Source of the DNA: Chromera velia
Lineage: Eukaryota; Sar; Chromeraceae
Assembly: GCA_018398765.1 (NCBI GenBank)
Contig: JAHBMJ010004721.1
Coordinates: 38,865 to 78,057, forward strand
DNA length: 39,193 nucleotides
Reading direction: 5' to 3'
Below are positions 20,101 through 32,100 of the stretch, in pieces; within the stretch, counting starts at the first letter, position 1, and the number at the start of each line of letters is the position of its first letter. The notes below the pieces were generated by a model. That model searched no databases. It had not been told where the DNA came from and saw nothing but the letters and a program-made list of their open reading frames with translations. The translations under genes were made by a program, and so were the position numbers.

Positions 20101-23100
20101 CTCATCCTGACGAGCTTGCACAAAAAACGAGACAGCAGTTTCTTGTGCGTTCTCTATGTGCAGGTGCGAGGGTCCGGCTGGGATGGAGCAAAGCTGGAGT
20201 GGCATGTAGAGCTGGAGAGGGGTGTAGAGCGGGAGAGGGGTGTAGAGCGGGAGCGAGGTGTAGAGCGCAACTGGGGTGTACTAAGGATCTGGGGTCTCCG
20301 AGGGATCCGGGATGTGAAGATCAGCGGCGATTCTTTCTTTTTTCCCTGCGATCCTTCTTGGTCTTGTGGGCACGAGAAGTGTAGAAGTATTAGAGTATGA
20401 AACGGTTCGTTAGCTTCTTGTGGCTAGTTCCTGTCGCTTTTCCCCGGTTTTTCCACCGGTGGTTCTTCGTTTCCCGTCATTGAGTAGACGCCCTCACGGT
20501 CTTTCGAAGGAGCGTTAATAGTCTCTGCAGGAACCGTGAGAGGCTGTCAGAGCACTTGGGAGACGACACCGCTCCACGGGAACGGGGAGGACTCAGCCTC
20601 TCAGCGAGGCGGTGTTTGCACAGGTAGGTCGGTCCTCCTGCGGTGTACTGCCGGCTGAAGAATGTCGCGTGGGCTGCAGTCAGAACCGAGGGACGGTAAT
20701 TGTGGTGCTGTACACACGCTGCTGTGTGGACGAGAGAGACTTCGATGCAGTCGATCCGGGCGTATCTAGCGTCGAGCTGTGCACGCATGAGGTCTCCTTC
20801 GATCTCTTCTCTTTGCAGGTGCAAAAACCCAGAGCGGAGGGGGCAAAGCGGGAGCCAACGACGGGAACTTGAGAGGTCTGTTTTCGCGGTCTTGCTGCAT
20901 GACCGCTTGTTCTCTGTACAGCAATGCAGTCGATGCGGGAATGTCTGTCTGGAGTGTTGTTCCGCTTTTCTCGACTTTTCTTTCTCCTCCGAGGAGTCGA
21001 AGCTTGCAAGGATTCTTGTGTTTTCTGCGTCTGTCCCGTCTCGCTCAGGCGGCTTGGTGCACCTGCGGGGCGGACAGTCGGAGTCCAAGGAGCGCGTGAG
21101 GGTGCGGGTTTCCCTCCAACAGGACGACAGTACGTCGGCAGGTTTTTCTTCCTTGATTTTGCTTTTTTCAGTTTGGGCGAAGAATCGGGCGAAAAAAGTC
21201 GTAGAGTACACCAAGGCTCTTTAGCTTTGGCAGTCTGGCCGAGCAGACCCGCGTTGGAAAACGAAAGAGAGTACAACAGGGTTCTTCAGCTTCCAATCGC
21301 ACAGTTCTCTTGTATCTGGTCCTGCTCTTCTGCGTTTTTTCCCCTCTCCAGGTCTCCGCTCGTTTTCGCCCTGCCCCTCTCCGTCTGTTTTCGTTCTTTC
21401 TGGCTGTCTCCGTGCTCATCCATGAGTTCAATTCCGCCCTTTTTTCCTGCAGTTGTCGGGAACCCCAGGGGAGCTCATGGCCGTCCTGGACGTGGCGGTC
21501 CCGGCCGAGGGCTGTTCGGGGGTGCGGGGGGGTGGCGGAGAGGAGTCGAGCCTGCAACGCTTCCACAGGGTGCGTCGGTCAGCGGGTGTCCTTTGCGTTG
21601 TCTGGCTTCCATGCACGCATTTCCGCCGGCGTGTTTCCGGCTCTTTGACCGTAAACTCTCGTTTTTACCTGCCTGCAGGTCTCGAGCAGCATCTGGGTGG
21701 GCATGATGGCTGTGCCACGAAGCTGGCATCGGAGCTCCAGAACGCGGTGAGTCGGTGGCCTCCACCTCTTGTCTCCGCTGGGTCCAGCCTGCGCTATTGT
21801 GTTGCACGCTGTGCTTCTTTCTCCTCTCTGCAGCACTTCTGCGACGCTGTCGAGGAGGGGAGCCGCTCAATGAGGGTGTGGATCCCGGCGTTGCCGCAGG
21901 TGTGTCGGTTTTCCGTTGGTTCGGTCGGCAGTCGTCGAGACTCCAGGTAGGCGCACCTTCGCTTCCGTGGTCCGATTCTCTGCTGGTCTCACCGTGTCTC
22001 GTTCCGTTGGCTCCTAAACTTTTCGGGCTCTTTGCCTATCTCTCGCCGTCTCCGCGCCACTTTCCGCCTGCACCCTGTGGTTGCTGAATGTGTGGATGCT
22101 GCAGAGTGGGCGCTGTCGAACAAAACGAAGAATCGGCTCGTCCACGCGTACAATGGGAACACTTCTATGGAGGAATTCCTTGGGAAACTATCTGATGAGA
22201 CGCGGAAAAACCTTCAAGAGGCAAAGATGACATCCGCTGAGCAGTTTTTGCTCACCGACGACGACATTGGGGAGCTCATCCAGTCGGTGCAGATTCCTCT
22301 GCACGAGAGGGGGATCGTCAGAAAGTTTGCCCAGGAGCAGAGGCAGCGGCAGCAACCAGGAGGCGTCCAAGGTCCGCTTTTCTCCTCCCCTGTAGACGTT
22401 GTTCGCCGCAAAATCTCCCCAACATACATTAGTCACCGCCATCTCTTTAGATCGGATGCGTGCGTGGCCCGATTTGTTAGAAACCCCTTTTCTTTATGAC
22501 CCCCGCCTGTCTGCTTGTATGGTGACCTTCTTGACCGTCAGGCAGCGTTCGCCCTCGGCTGTGTGCATGTGCTTTCGCGTGCGTGCGTGACCGTCAGCTA
22601 CCTCTGTGGCTGCGCTTCCCGTAGGCGTGCGTGCGTGTGCCTGGTTGATTCGACGTCTCCAGCTCTACCAGATTGAAGTCCGCGTGCGAGTCCGTGAGAG
22701 AAGTGCGTGCTTGTGTGCTGAAGCGCACGTTTGTCCCTTTCCCGGCTCTCCGATCGTTGTCTCACCCCAGCAAAATTTCTCCAGCATAGATTAGTCACCG
22801 CCATCTCTTTATCTTTAGCTTGACCTTCTTCTCTTTCGCGTGCGTCAGACTGTGCGTGACGTGACCGTCAGCATCCGTGGTTTCTCTGTTCCGACATTCG
22901 ATCCGCTTGGCTGGCCGAACTGGATCGTGTGTGTCTGGTGCTCGTTCACGTGCTTGACTGCCTCTTCTCCTGTGTGATAGTGCAGAACCGAGCCCTAGTG
23001 ATCTGAAAGATCTGCTTCTTGAGTTCAGAATGCTGCGCTTGGAAGTCAATAAAGAGCATCGCGAATTGTCCGGCACGGATGGAGCGAAGGGAAAGCACCT

Positions 23101-24469
23101 GCGTGATTATCCTGGTGCTAAAGGGATTAAGTCGACTGACGGTCCTCCTGTTCTCCAGAAGAACCCGACGCTCTTGGAGGCCGGTAAATATCCTCCTACC
23201 GTACGGGAGGCGCATCTCAACGCCTCGCTGACACCACACTTCACGCGGATTTTCGAAAGGTCGGGCCTAGTTCTCGTCAACAGCGAGGTGAACCCGTGGT
23301 TGCAGCAACCGTATGGTAGCTCGCATGACAAAATGAAGCCGGACTTCTTTGTGTTGCCGTTGGGGTTTTGGACTGGAGTGGAGGTTTCGGATTCGGAAGC
23401 CCAGCAAGTTGTGAGGCACCGCCGAGCGGAACTTCAACAAGAGCACAAGGACCTCTGTTTTCGATCTGGAATCCCTGCCGACTGGCGGCTGCGGGACGCT
23501 CTCTTTATCTTGGAGGGGAAGGTGGAGATCAAGGATGAACACTACTCGAAGATGAAGACGTGCTTCGACTGCCTGAGAGACGGCTTTTCTGGAACGCATG
23601 TTGTTCGGGGCATGCTCTACGACGCGGAAAAGTTTGCCTTGTTTGCCTACTGTGGGGGCAGCGCGTTCTCTGAGCATGAGAGCGGAAAATGGACAGATCC
23701 CGGTTCGGAGGCTGCGCTGCGGGACTTTTTCTGTGCCGACGCTCAAAGGATTCCCTGGGCCCACTGGCTGGAGGAGCTGAGGAAAAAGAGCAAAGTGATT
23801 TACGTGAAACATGGGTTTTTGGGCATGGGCTCTCATGGTCGTGTCCTGAAGGTCAAAGAGAGCCGGAACAACACATGGGTGGCAATGAAGGTGGTCGTAG
23901 GTGGCAGTGAGTCCCGGTCTCTGAGGTGGGAGTTTGAGCGTCTGTGCAGTCTTCCCAAGACTGCTGAGAACTTTTTCGTTCGTCCACTTTCAGAGGCAGA
24001 AGGGGGGTTTCTTTACGTCGGCGACTGGGAGGCAGCTGCGATGCTGCTACCCTTGGGGAGCACTCCGCCTCGTTTGTCAGTGACAGGCAATCCTCTCAAA
24101 GAACCTGTCAAGCAGGAGCTTTTGCGATTGCTCTGGCAGCTGCACTGCTGCGGGGTGACTCACGGAGACGCGCGGGTAAAGAATGTGATCGAGCTTGGGG
24201 GGGTCTTGCGATTCGTGGATTTCTCGACTGCTTCAATGTGCGTCGAGACTGAAATCCAATCTGATGTGGTGCAGCTTGTTGACTCTTTTGGGATGGAGGA
24301 GTCGGGAAAGTGGTCGAAGCGCCCCTCGGTTCAAGAAGCCCTCAAGGAATACGGAAAGGCTCTCACATGCTCAGGTTTTATAAACGAAGATAGTGAAGTT
24401 GAGGAGAGGAAAAGCCGCTCAGAGGTAGCGTTCGAAAACGTTCTTCACTTGGTGCAGTCTTGTCCATAG
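17122..24469 (+). CDS. multi-exon Crinkler-type nuclease-kinase protein (partial model)
   Basis: The last exon (22986-24469) carries the recognisable core. Numbered from the Met at 23030, KPDFF (103-107) and EGKVEIK (162-168) fit a PD-(D/E)xK nuclease fold with D105, E162 and K164. Next come the kinase glycine loop GMGSHG (265-270), VAMK (K287), HGDARVKN (378-385) and VDFS (396-399), the last in place of DFG. Nuclease-kinase fusions of this kind are known among Crinkler-type proteins. The preceding exon (22105-22371) joins in phase and encodes a helical MEEFLGKLSDETRKNLQ segment. Further candidate exons: 17122-17178 (its start is unsettled), 17314-17400, 17475-17549, 17737-17823, 17916-17985, 19218-19277, 19502-19561, 19780-19836, 20164 onward (end unclear), 20531-20623, 20819-20875, 21049-21129, 21453-21569, 21679-21746 and 21834-21899. 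The link from 21899 to 22105 and the true start are unresolved, so two genes remain possible. The core call is firm and the 5' half tentative. Confidence 0.7.
18180..19120. repeat. 33-bp-period minisatellite in an intron
   Basis: CTGCCGCACAGACCCTTCCC-type units recur every 33 bp (for example at 18673, 18706, 18739, 18772 and 18805). A separate 45-bp unit starting ACATCTCTTCCGGAGAC is present three times (18446, 18491, 18536). The plus strand is pyrimidine-rich with many CAG ends. Both periods are multiples of three, which explains the long ORFs in several frames on both strands. It lies within the 17986-19217 intron. Confidence 0.85.
19218..19836 (+). repeat. triple tandem duplication of an exon with its introns
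   Basis: Exons 19218-19277, 19502-19561 and 19780-19836 (60, 60 and 57 bp) encode variants of SEWKQGEASELKERE. All begin with two bases of a split codon and end with one base (phase 1-1). The flanking intron sequence is shared too, for example GTCAGCACC at each donor and TGTCGGTCGCTCGAACCGT in the first two introns. Each acceptor is preceded by similar pyrimidine-rich sequence. Confidence 0.8.
22408..22811. repeat. duplicated segment inside an intron
   Basis: The sequence at 22408-22450 recurs with few changes at 22769-22811, sharing TTAGTCACCGCCATCTCTTT. Both copies are within the intron between the last two exons of the nuclease-kinase gene. Confidence 0.75.
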
Positions 24470-25605
24470 AGAAGTGTCGTCAAGTGCCTGCCAGTCACGA
24501 GAGAGTCTCAGAAGGTGTTTTGGTCGCAGGGTGATGGGCTCAGCGGCAGAGGGTCAGAGGGCCGCCTGCAGCGGAAGGGGGTCTGCAAAGGCTCTGGCTG
24601 GTAGGTTAGAAGGGTCCAGCCGTCAGAGGAGGAGGGTCTAGCCGGTAGAGGGATCGAAACTTCGATGAGCCTCGGGCGGCTACTACTATTTAACCAAATC
24701 AGTCAGTTAGCCCTGAGTCAGTCGAATTTGATGTATATGCATACATTTTGATTTCAAAAAAAATTGGAAATTCAATATACAATACTTAGATGCATACACG
24801 AATGATCAGTCAGTGAATCGGTATTGATTCGCCATTGATTCGGCCCATTGAATAGGTGGTCACAATACTAGGCTCGGGGCTGCCCCGACCAGGTCTCAAA
24901 TTCTAAGACTGTATTACCGAGTGACAGATAGTGATAGGGTTTAAACTTTCTAGTCTTTACGATTGAATGAATACTAATGCAAAGAAAAATTGTTTAATTT
25001 TGGAAACCGTTGTAAAAGGTAATAAAAGGCAGTTTAAGAACGAATAAAAGACACCTTAATTAAGATAAAGGCTCTTAGAAACAGTTTAAATTTTAGCCTC
25101 TAGTGAAGCCAAGAAGGCTGGACCGGGTAGGACCAGGGGCCTCGGGGGGGGCCGTGGGCCGCGGCCGGTCGGAATTGGTCCTGCGGCTAGACAGTTCTCG
25201 ACAACAGCCAACAGGTCAGACCAAATCCACAGTCACTCCACCATACCCGATCCAACTACGGCCGCTTGCCAGCTTCATGGATCCACAGGCTTGAAATCGC
25301 GTGTCTCTTCTCTTGACAGAGACGGAACGTGTGGAATACATCTGAAGAATGTTGATGGGGGATTGTAGGAGATCAGCTTCAGCATTCAGACTGAGCGAGC
25401 TTTTCCATTGGCTGGCGTGACTTGTTTGGATCACAGGGGCAGTCTGATCCTTTCTACGGAGAGTGCTGCTTTGTGCTTAAGCATCTTTAGAAAGCTTCAT
25501 GCTGCTGGCTTCAAATTGAGCAGAAGAGTGGTCTGCATCCAAAGTCTGCTTGTCTCCCAAACGTTTGCTGTCTCCATTGAACTATTCCGTCTCTCTCCCG
25601 TGCAG
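24470..25605. other. intergenic; AT-rich centre with a GC hairpin
   Basis: No gene is supported. TCGGGGC-T-GCCCCGA at 24884-24898 is a perfect palindrome around one base. The AT-rich 24690-25080 stretch resembles the transposon-derived parts of the window. The 5' exon of the downstream zinc-repeat gene should lie here, but I could not choose one. Confidence 0.4.
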
Positions 25606-28151
25606 ACATTGATTGCACTCATCCGGACCTGAAGGATCTCTTTTGGATCCCTTTTGCGTACAAGAGCCGAGAAGGTTCATTCCCCCAAATGAAGAAGGAG
25701 TGTGAAGACACAGAGCAAACGGATGGACACAGAGAGGCAGGGGACGCCGAGGAGACGGAAGCTGCGCCTAGCACCACTCTTCACCCCGTGATTCCTGAGA
25801 CTTTCGGGGAAGAAGCTGGGGCCTCAGACGCGCATTACGAGCGCTCTGAATCCGACGAGGACGTGTTAGAAGAGCTTTTTGGTGACCGCCGGCTGGAGCT
25901 GGAAGAAGGTTTGGAGTTCCTACAGGGACCTGCAGGACCCCGTCTGACTGAAGGTAGAAAGTCTCGTGTGTGCGACCATGGTATTAAACGTAGCCAGTGT
26001 GAGGAGTGTGGGGGGGGCAGTTTCTGTGAGCACGGTCGGACGCGTTACAATTGCAAGGAGTGTGGGGGAGCTCAGTTTTGTGAGCACGGTCGGACGCGTT
26101 ACAGTTGCAAGGAGTGTGGGGGAGCTCAGTTTTGTGAGCACCGTCGGTTGCGCTACAGCTGCAAGGAGTGTGGTGGTGCTGGAATCTGCGAACATGGGCG
26201 GTTGCGTTACAATTGCCAAGATTGCAAGGGTGGAGGAATCTGTGAGCACGGGCGAGTCAAGTACAGCTGCAAGGAATGCGGTTCTGCCCAGTTTTGTGAA
26301 CATGGAAAGAAGCGCAATGTTTGTAAGGAGTGTGGCGGGAACGCTATTTGCGTCCACGACCGTGTGCGGTACCAGTGCAAGGAGTGCGCAAAAGGGAAGC
26401 GATTCTGTGAACACGGTCGCGAGCGCTATATTTGCAAAGACTGTGGGGGCGCTGGTATTTGTGTGCACGGCCGACAACGGAAACAATGCAGGGAGTGTGG
26501 TGGAAAGGGCATCTGTGAACACGGCCGTTATCGTCATGTCTGTAAAGAGTGTGGGGGCAGTTCCATCTGTGCGCACGGCAAAAGGCGCCCCTGGTGCAAA
26601 GAGTGCAGGCGCTGCCCGCATGGCCTCTCAGATCGATATCATTGCAGAGAGTGTGGGGGTAACGCCTGGTGTGAGCATGGTCGGAAGCGCGATAGATGCC
26701 CGGAGTGCGGTGGGAGGCAATTGTGTCCGCATGGGAAGTATAAGCATCATGGCTGCAAGGAGTGTGGGGGACCGAGTTTCTGCGAGCACGGCCGTAGGCG
26801 GTATCAGTGCAAGCTATGCAGGGGCAGCACCACGTGCAAGCACAAGCGCGTCCGTTCCGAATGCGCAGAGTGCAGGGAATTGGACGAGGCAAAGGAAGCG
26901 ATAGCGAAAGAGAAAGCGGAAGAGAAAGCCAAAGAAACAGTGCAAAAGAAAGAGAAAGAGCAAGGAAAGGATAAAGAGAAAGCAGCAAAGGAGGTGAAGC
27001 CAACAGGTAAGGGCAAAAAGAAGGCGGAAAAGACGGTGAAAGTGCAGTGGGGGAAAAACAAGAAGGGGGAGGAGTTCCAGCTCGAAGGAGACGGAGAGGG
27101 GGATCCATCAAGTGGAAGTGGAGAGAGCAGGAAGGCAGTGGAGCCTGAGGGACTGGGGACAGGGCAAACAGCTGGTGTTTCTGTCTCCCTTTCCCACAAC
27201 GGGAAAGGCAAAAGTCGTCGTCTCTCATACACGCAGACACACTTACCCACTGACCCAGATTCCTCCACTCTTTTTCGCAGAGCAGATGTTGCGTCAGCTG
27301 CCACTGCTCTGACTCGAGCAATCCCTCACGGGAGAGGCGGGGTGCGGGTCCGCCCATCTAGTCCGAGCGGTCAGACGTTGTCAAGGGGGGGTGGGGGGAG
27401 GGGACCTGGGGGGACTGCGGGGGCGGTGTGCAAACACGGCCGCCAGCGGGCTGAGTGTACGGACGAGAGCTGTATGAACACATGTGAGCACGGACGCAGG
27501 CGCACTCGATGCAAGGACTGCAAGGAGGCACGCAGCTCCCATTTGGTTGAAAGTCACGAGATTGAAGAAGATGAAGAAAATAGACAGAAGGCTGGTGCAG
27601 GTGCAGGGATGTCGTTGGACTTTGGGGGATTAGGGGGACAGGAAGGGAGTGTGTTTGTTAAAAGAGAAAGAGGGGGGAGTGTTGAAGAGGATGTGATTTT
27701 TCAGAAACCTGCAGAGTGTTCTCGGAAGAGACCAAGGGAAACCTCGGGTGTCGAGGAGGAGGAGGAGGGGGGGGCGGGAGATGAGAAGGGCTTGTCAAAA
27801 ACGAGAAGTGAGAGTGGAGGGGGGAAGAAAAGGGCTGACAGTGATAGAGATCAGGAGGTACGAGAGCAGACTAGTACTTTTCAACGCGTTGGCAGTTCGT
27901 CTAGTCTTCCGGATGGGAAGACAGACGATGCAAAGCAAAACCAGCAATTCGCCAAAGTCTCCTTTCGCGGCTGTCCCCGCAGGTATATGGGAGAAGAGGA
28001 CTCTAGAGAGGACTGCGAAGCGCCTGCGTCAAGTGGCGGTAACAGAAAAGGACTCGAGGCTGAATGCAGTATCTCGCCGCATCCAGGACCTGATGGCTTT
28101 GCTACTAGCTTTGCTAGTGGCTTTGCTGACTTGCTTGAAGAGATGGATTGA
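25606..28151 (+). CDS. protein with 19 CxH-x6-CxxC zinc-ribbon-like repeats
   Basis: The frame is open from a CAG acceptor at 25603-25605 to TGA at 28149-28151 (847 codons). The first ATG (25689) is preceded by 27 protein-like in-frame codons (DLKDLFWIPFAYKSRE), so this is probably a terminal exon entered in phase 1. After an acidic N-terminus come 17 contiguous ~18-residue repeats of the form CEHGRTRYNCKECGG (about 25971-26880). Then there is a Lys/Glu-rich coiled stretch (REL-DEAKEAIAKEKAEEKAKE...), a low-complexity region and two more repeats (about 27430-27530). The tail is Glu/Gly-rich, ending FADLLEEMD. Each unit has Cys-x-His-x6-Cys-x2-Cys, suited to one zinc ion. Copies 8, 13, 15 and 18 vary in spacing. 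A nucleic-acid or protein-binding role is inference. I cannot name the family. Confidence 0.85.
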
Positions 28152-29105
28152 ATGAATGTAAATGAATTACAGAAGAAAATATCTGGAAAGGTGCCTAGAA
28201 AAGTACCAAAAAATGTGTGTTCATTCAGATCTAATTGATGCAGGCATCGGAAGGTCTAGAGACTCTTAGGGGAGGGCCCAAACTTTTGAAAATATATAGG
28301 CTCGGGGTCGAATTCGAATTTATACCTCCAGTTCTCGCTATGCACTATAGGCCCTAGTATAGGCCATGCAGTCTAGCATGCAGTATATCCTAGGGTATAT
28401 CTATAATTATATTAAATTCAGTTAACAACTTTTATTATGTTATTAAACCCCAGTTAGGACTCTAGGATCATAAGCTACTAGTATACTACTAAGTTATAAT
28501 TAAGCTCTCTAAAGCTCTCAAAAAAATTTTAGGCAACATAGGATAATTTCCCTCTTTGATAAACGATCTAGTAAATAATACTTCGATAAAGATCGATCGT
28601 GAACTTGAACCTAGAATATTGAACTTCAAGGTAGACTTCATCTTAATTCGATCGAAGTAACTAGAACTAAAGAAGTAAGTAAATAAGTGTATCTTAAAAG
28701 GCCCTTTTCTGGTTTACAGTTAAACATAAAATAAATAAACACTCTCATATTAAATCTTAAAAAGTAAAAGAAAAAGTAAGCAGACTTTTTTTTTCACTAT
28801 TTTTTCTCTTAAGTTTCTTTCACTTTGTGACGCCTGCAATTAGCCGTATTTTTTTTTTTCTTTTTACCAGTGTACTATGGTTACTGTATTTAGTGTACAC
28901 CGATGCAGTCCTATAGACTTTAACTTTTGAACTAGATTTCAGATAATAAACCGAAGGATCCTAAGAAGGATCAATCAAAATATAAACAATTTATACAACA
29001 TGTTAAAAGCTTCATAAACTTAATTAATTAAGACTTAGGCATGTATGATTCTAAATGTTTACCACATAGTCTACTATATAGTTTTGCATAGAGTGGACAT
29101 CGACT
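28152..29105. other. AT-rich gap between convergent genes
   Basis: About 950 bp with long A/T runs and no ORF. TAGGGGAGGGCCC at about 28267 resembles a hAT end, but no matching inverted end was found. The edges must include the 3' UTRs of both flanking genes. Confidence 0.45.
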
Positions 29106-32100
29106 TTAGATTTCTAGTACTGGAGTTGCAGTCACTTCTGGTGATAGAGCATCTTCACTGCATACAGCCGCTGCAGTCTTTCTGAACAGACCCAGGCGGT
29201 CTAGACTGAAAGCCCTGACGATGCGGGGAGGCTCTTCTTTCGATGACTGGAGACTTGACTTGCCTCCCTGCGACTGTGCTGTTACAGGACCTCCTCCAAA
29301 GCCCTGAGTGGCGCTTCGGTGCTGTGAGGTCAGGCTGTTGCCTTTGCTGGAAAGTTGCTGCTGCTGCATCTGGCTGCAGGGAATCAACTGAAAGTGCACC
29401 CCTTCGGCCGGACTCGGAACAGAAGGTTCATAAAATGAGAAGGGCACCTCCACTGTCCGGACGAATCTCTCGGGGCTCTTCAGCTTCAAAGTATGGAACC
29501 CTTCCTTCATCCAAGCGGCCACCTCCGTGTGCATTCTAGTGTCCATCTTTCTCCATCTGGGTACTGATCTTGCTATCCGCCCAGTGTCTGATGCAGGTGG
29601 AGCCAGAGATACCGGCTCCTTTAGTTTCAAAGACTCCAACCTGGTGGGTTTCCTTACCCACCCAGAACCCCAATGGATCCCGTCTGAACTCACCGGACCG
29701 GAAGAGGAGGCGTCACCTGAACGAACGCCAATCATTCCCGACCGGGTAGCACTGCGTGACAAAGGCGCTGCTGTCTTCCTGCCTTCCTGTCCACCTGCCC
29801 CCCCTTCCGCCAATGCTTCGGCATCTCTGCCGTCTCCAAGTCCGTGTGCTATAGGGGGATGCTGGGATAGAGACGGCAGAGACGTTGTAGCACCGAGAGA
29901 CGACGACATCCCCCTTGGACCTGCCGAACTTGACTTTCCTCCTCCACCTGGTGGGACTGCAGAATCGAAAGAAACAACCGGAACTCTCTCCCGGTCTCCC
30001 TGGGGGGATTCTCCTGCTGCAGCTCCCTCACCCTCAGCAAGGGCACCTGAGGAGACTCCTTGGAGAGAAGCGGGAGGGGCCTGGCTCTGACTCAAATTCG
30101 TGCCTGTCCCTGTTGCTGCTCCCACAGGGGTGGTCTCTGTTCCCCCCCCGGCAGCTGCTGCTGCTGCGGAGAATGCCGATATGGGCATCGTTTGGGGGGG
30201 AATGCCCGAGAGGTAGGGGTCGTAGGGGGCTTCGTTCTCCTTCGCTGCAGTGGTATTTTGTTCATTCTTTTTTTTGTTTTTTGAGGGAGCATGAAGCCCG
30301 TACGGTCGATGGAGTGAGACGAAGGCAATGGAGAAAAGAGAGGCAGACGGAGGGAGACGAGCGGAGAGGGGATGAAAAGATCATACCGACTTTATTCTAT
30401 GTGGCCTTGCCTGAACGTTGGTGCCCGCTTCCCTGTTTTCCTTTGATGTCCCTCTCGCCTCACTTCTGTCTCAGGCTGTTTTTCTATCTCCAGTAGTATC
30501 TCTCTGTCTCTCTGACAGCGTCGGTCTGTCCATATATAATATCAGAGCTTGTGTTTTGAAACAATCACACGACTGACTGTCGAAGTGTTTTTTGAGTTGC
30601 GACACGTCTGTCTCTTCCAGGACAGGGACATGGATGCCCGCAGCCTGGTAGTGTTTGTGCAGGAGCTCGTCGATGCCGTGCTGGGCCTGCAATCAAGCAA
30701 TCAATTAAGTTAGAAGGAAGGAAGGCAGATACAACAGAATGATTTCTAAGTTCGAGACGGCCTCCCACAGGCAGGCACGCAGATTGGAAATTGGCAGGGA
30801 GGCAAAGATTGTGATACGACGACATTAGTGAAACGGGACGAGATGAAGAAAAAAGTGTGCTCTACCCCTGCGGAGACCGTTTGACAGAGAAGACATAGCT
30901 TTGGCAGCACAGATGTTTTGTTGAATTCTTTTCCTACGGTCTTCTACTGATCTTACTCCCTTCGGCATCCATCATTGAAGTTCTCTGTCGGCAAGTCTCC
31001 GTGCTCGTTTTTCATGAAGCGCCTCTGGTCTCTCTCTCTCTGTACTGACTTTCAGGTTCGTGTAATGATGATCCATTCGTTCCTTCATCTTCTTGAAGGT
31101 TTTCTCTGCATAGAATTCAGGGAAGAGTCAAAAAGTCAACAAAACAGTCAAGGAGGCACGCAAACGGGCTGTGATGAAGGAAACCAAATTTAGAGAAAGA
31201 AGTGGAAACCAGAAAAAAGAGGGAGGCTCTCTCTATCTGACCGTTGTGGCACCCCGTACAGGACTCGAAGAATCCCTGAGGTTCGAAGTACCTGCAGGCA
31301 GATTTTTGGCAACGAACAGTAATCACACACACACACGTGGACGAAGAGGTAGGGATTCAGGCTTCCTGGTTGCCCTAGCTGTTTTCCAACCTGACCACAT
31401 GATCCAAAATCTCGAGGAGGCATACAGAAGCATAGAAAAGAGAGTTCCCATTGCAAAGCTGCGCTGAAAGGCGTTGGAGAACAATTTGGCCAAAGAAAGA
31501 AAACTAAAAAAAATACAGTGCTCACATCTCAGCTCTGCTTCTTTTGGAACTGACTGACTGACTGGCTGACTGACTAACCCACTGACTCACTGACTCACTG
31601 ACTCACTCACTCACTCACTGACTGACTGTACGGCTGCGTCCTTTCCGGTCCCTGCCAAGACCCTTCGTTTGCTCCTGTCAGTCGTTGCCGGGGCGTATGG
31701 CACAAGGCGGAGATTCCACGCGTCAGTCAGCCAGTACTGGTTCAGGGGGTCTCTGCAAAACACAACAAAATCTCCTGACTGTCTATAGTAGACAATCCCC
31801 AAGCCGCTTCCTGTAAATTTGTTTCGATCAAGGGGCTCAAGACAAAGGGGTAAAGGAGGACAACTGCACATCGCCAAAGCAACCGCCTTCCCCCCTCCCT
31901 CCCTCTGGTATGATCATCTCGTCTGTTATGTAAAATGGGTTCTCTCTCGATGCCTGTGAGAACATTCCACAGCGCTTCTCACGACTGAGGGAGATATTCA
32001 GAGCCTTCTTACTGCATGCTTGGTGTTTCCCTCTGACCTGACGAATTCGAAGGTTCCCTTGACTATCTGACGCCCGCACGCCGCGACCAGGTGGGAGTTC

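Noticed and set aside
20477..21214. 245-codon minus ORF
   Set aside because: It runs antisense through several well-formed plus-strand exons and introns and has no recognisable motif.
25966..26904. 312-codon plus ORF in another frame of the zinc repeats
   Set aside because: Out-of-frame reading of 54-bp repeats. The Cys/His pattern exists only in the 25606-28151 frame.
26344..27357. 337-codon minus ORF opposite the zinc-repeat gene
   Set aside because: Antisense shadow of the repeat-coding strand with no motif of its own.
28265..28300. hAT-type end (TAGGGGAGGGCCC)
   Set aside because: No matching inverted end before the next gene, so it was not called as an element.
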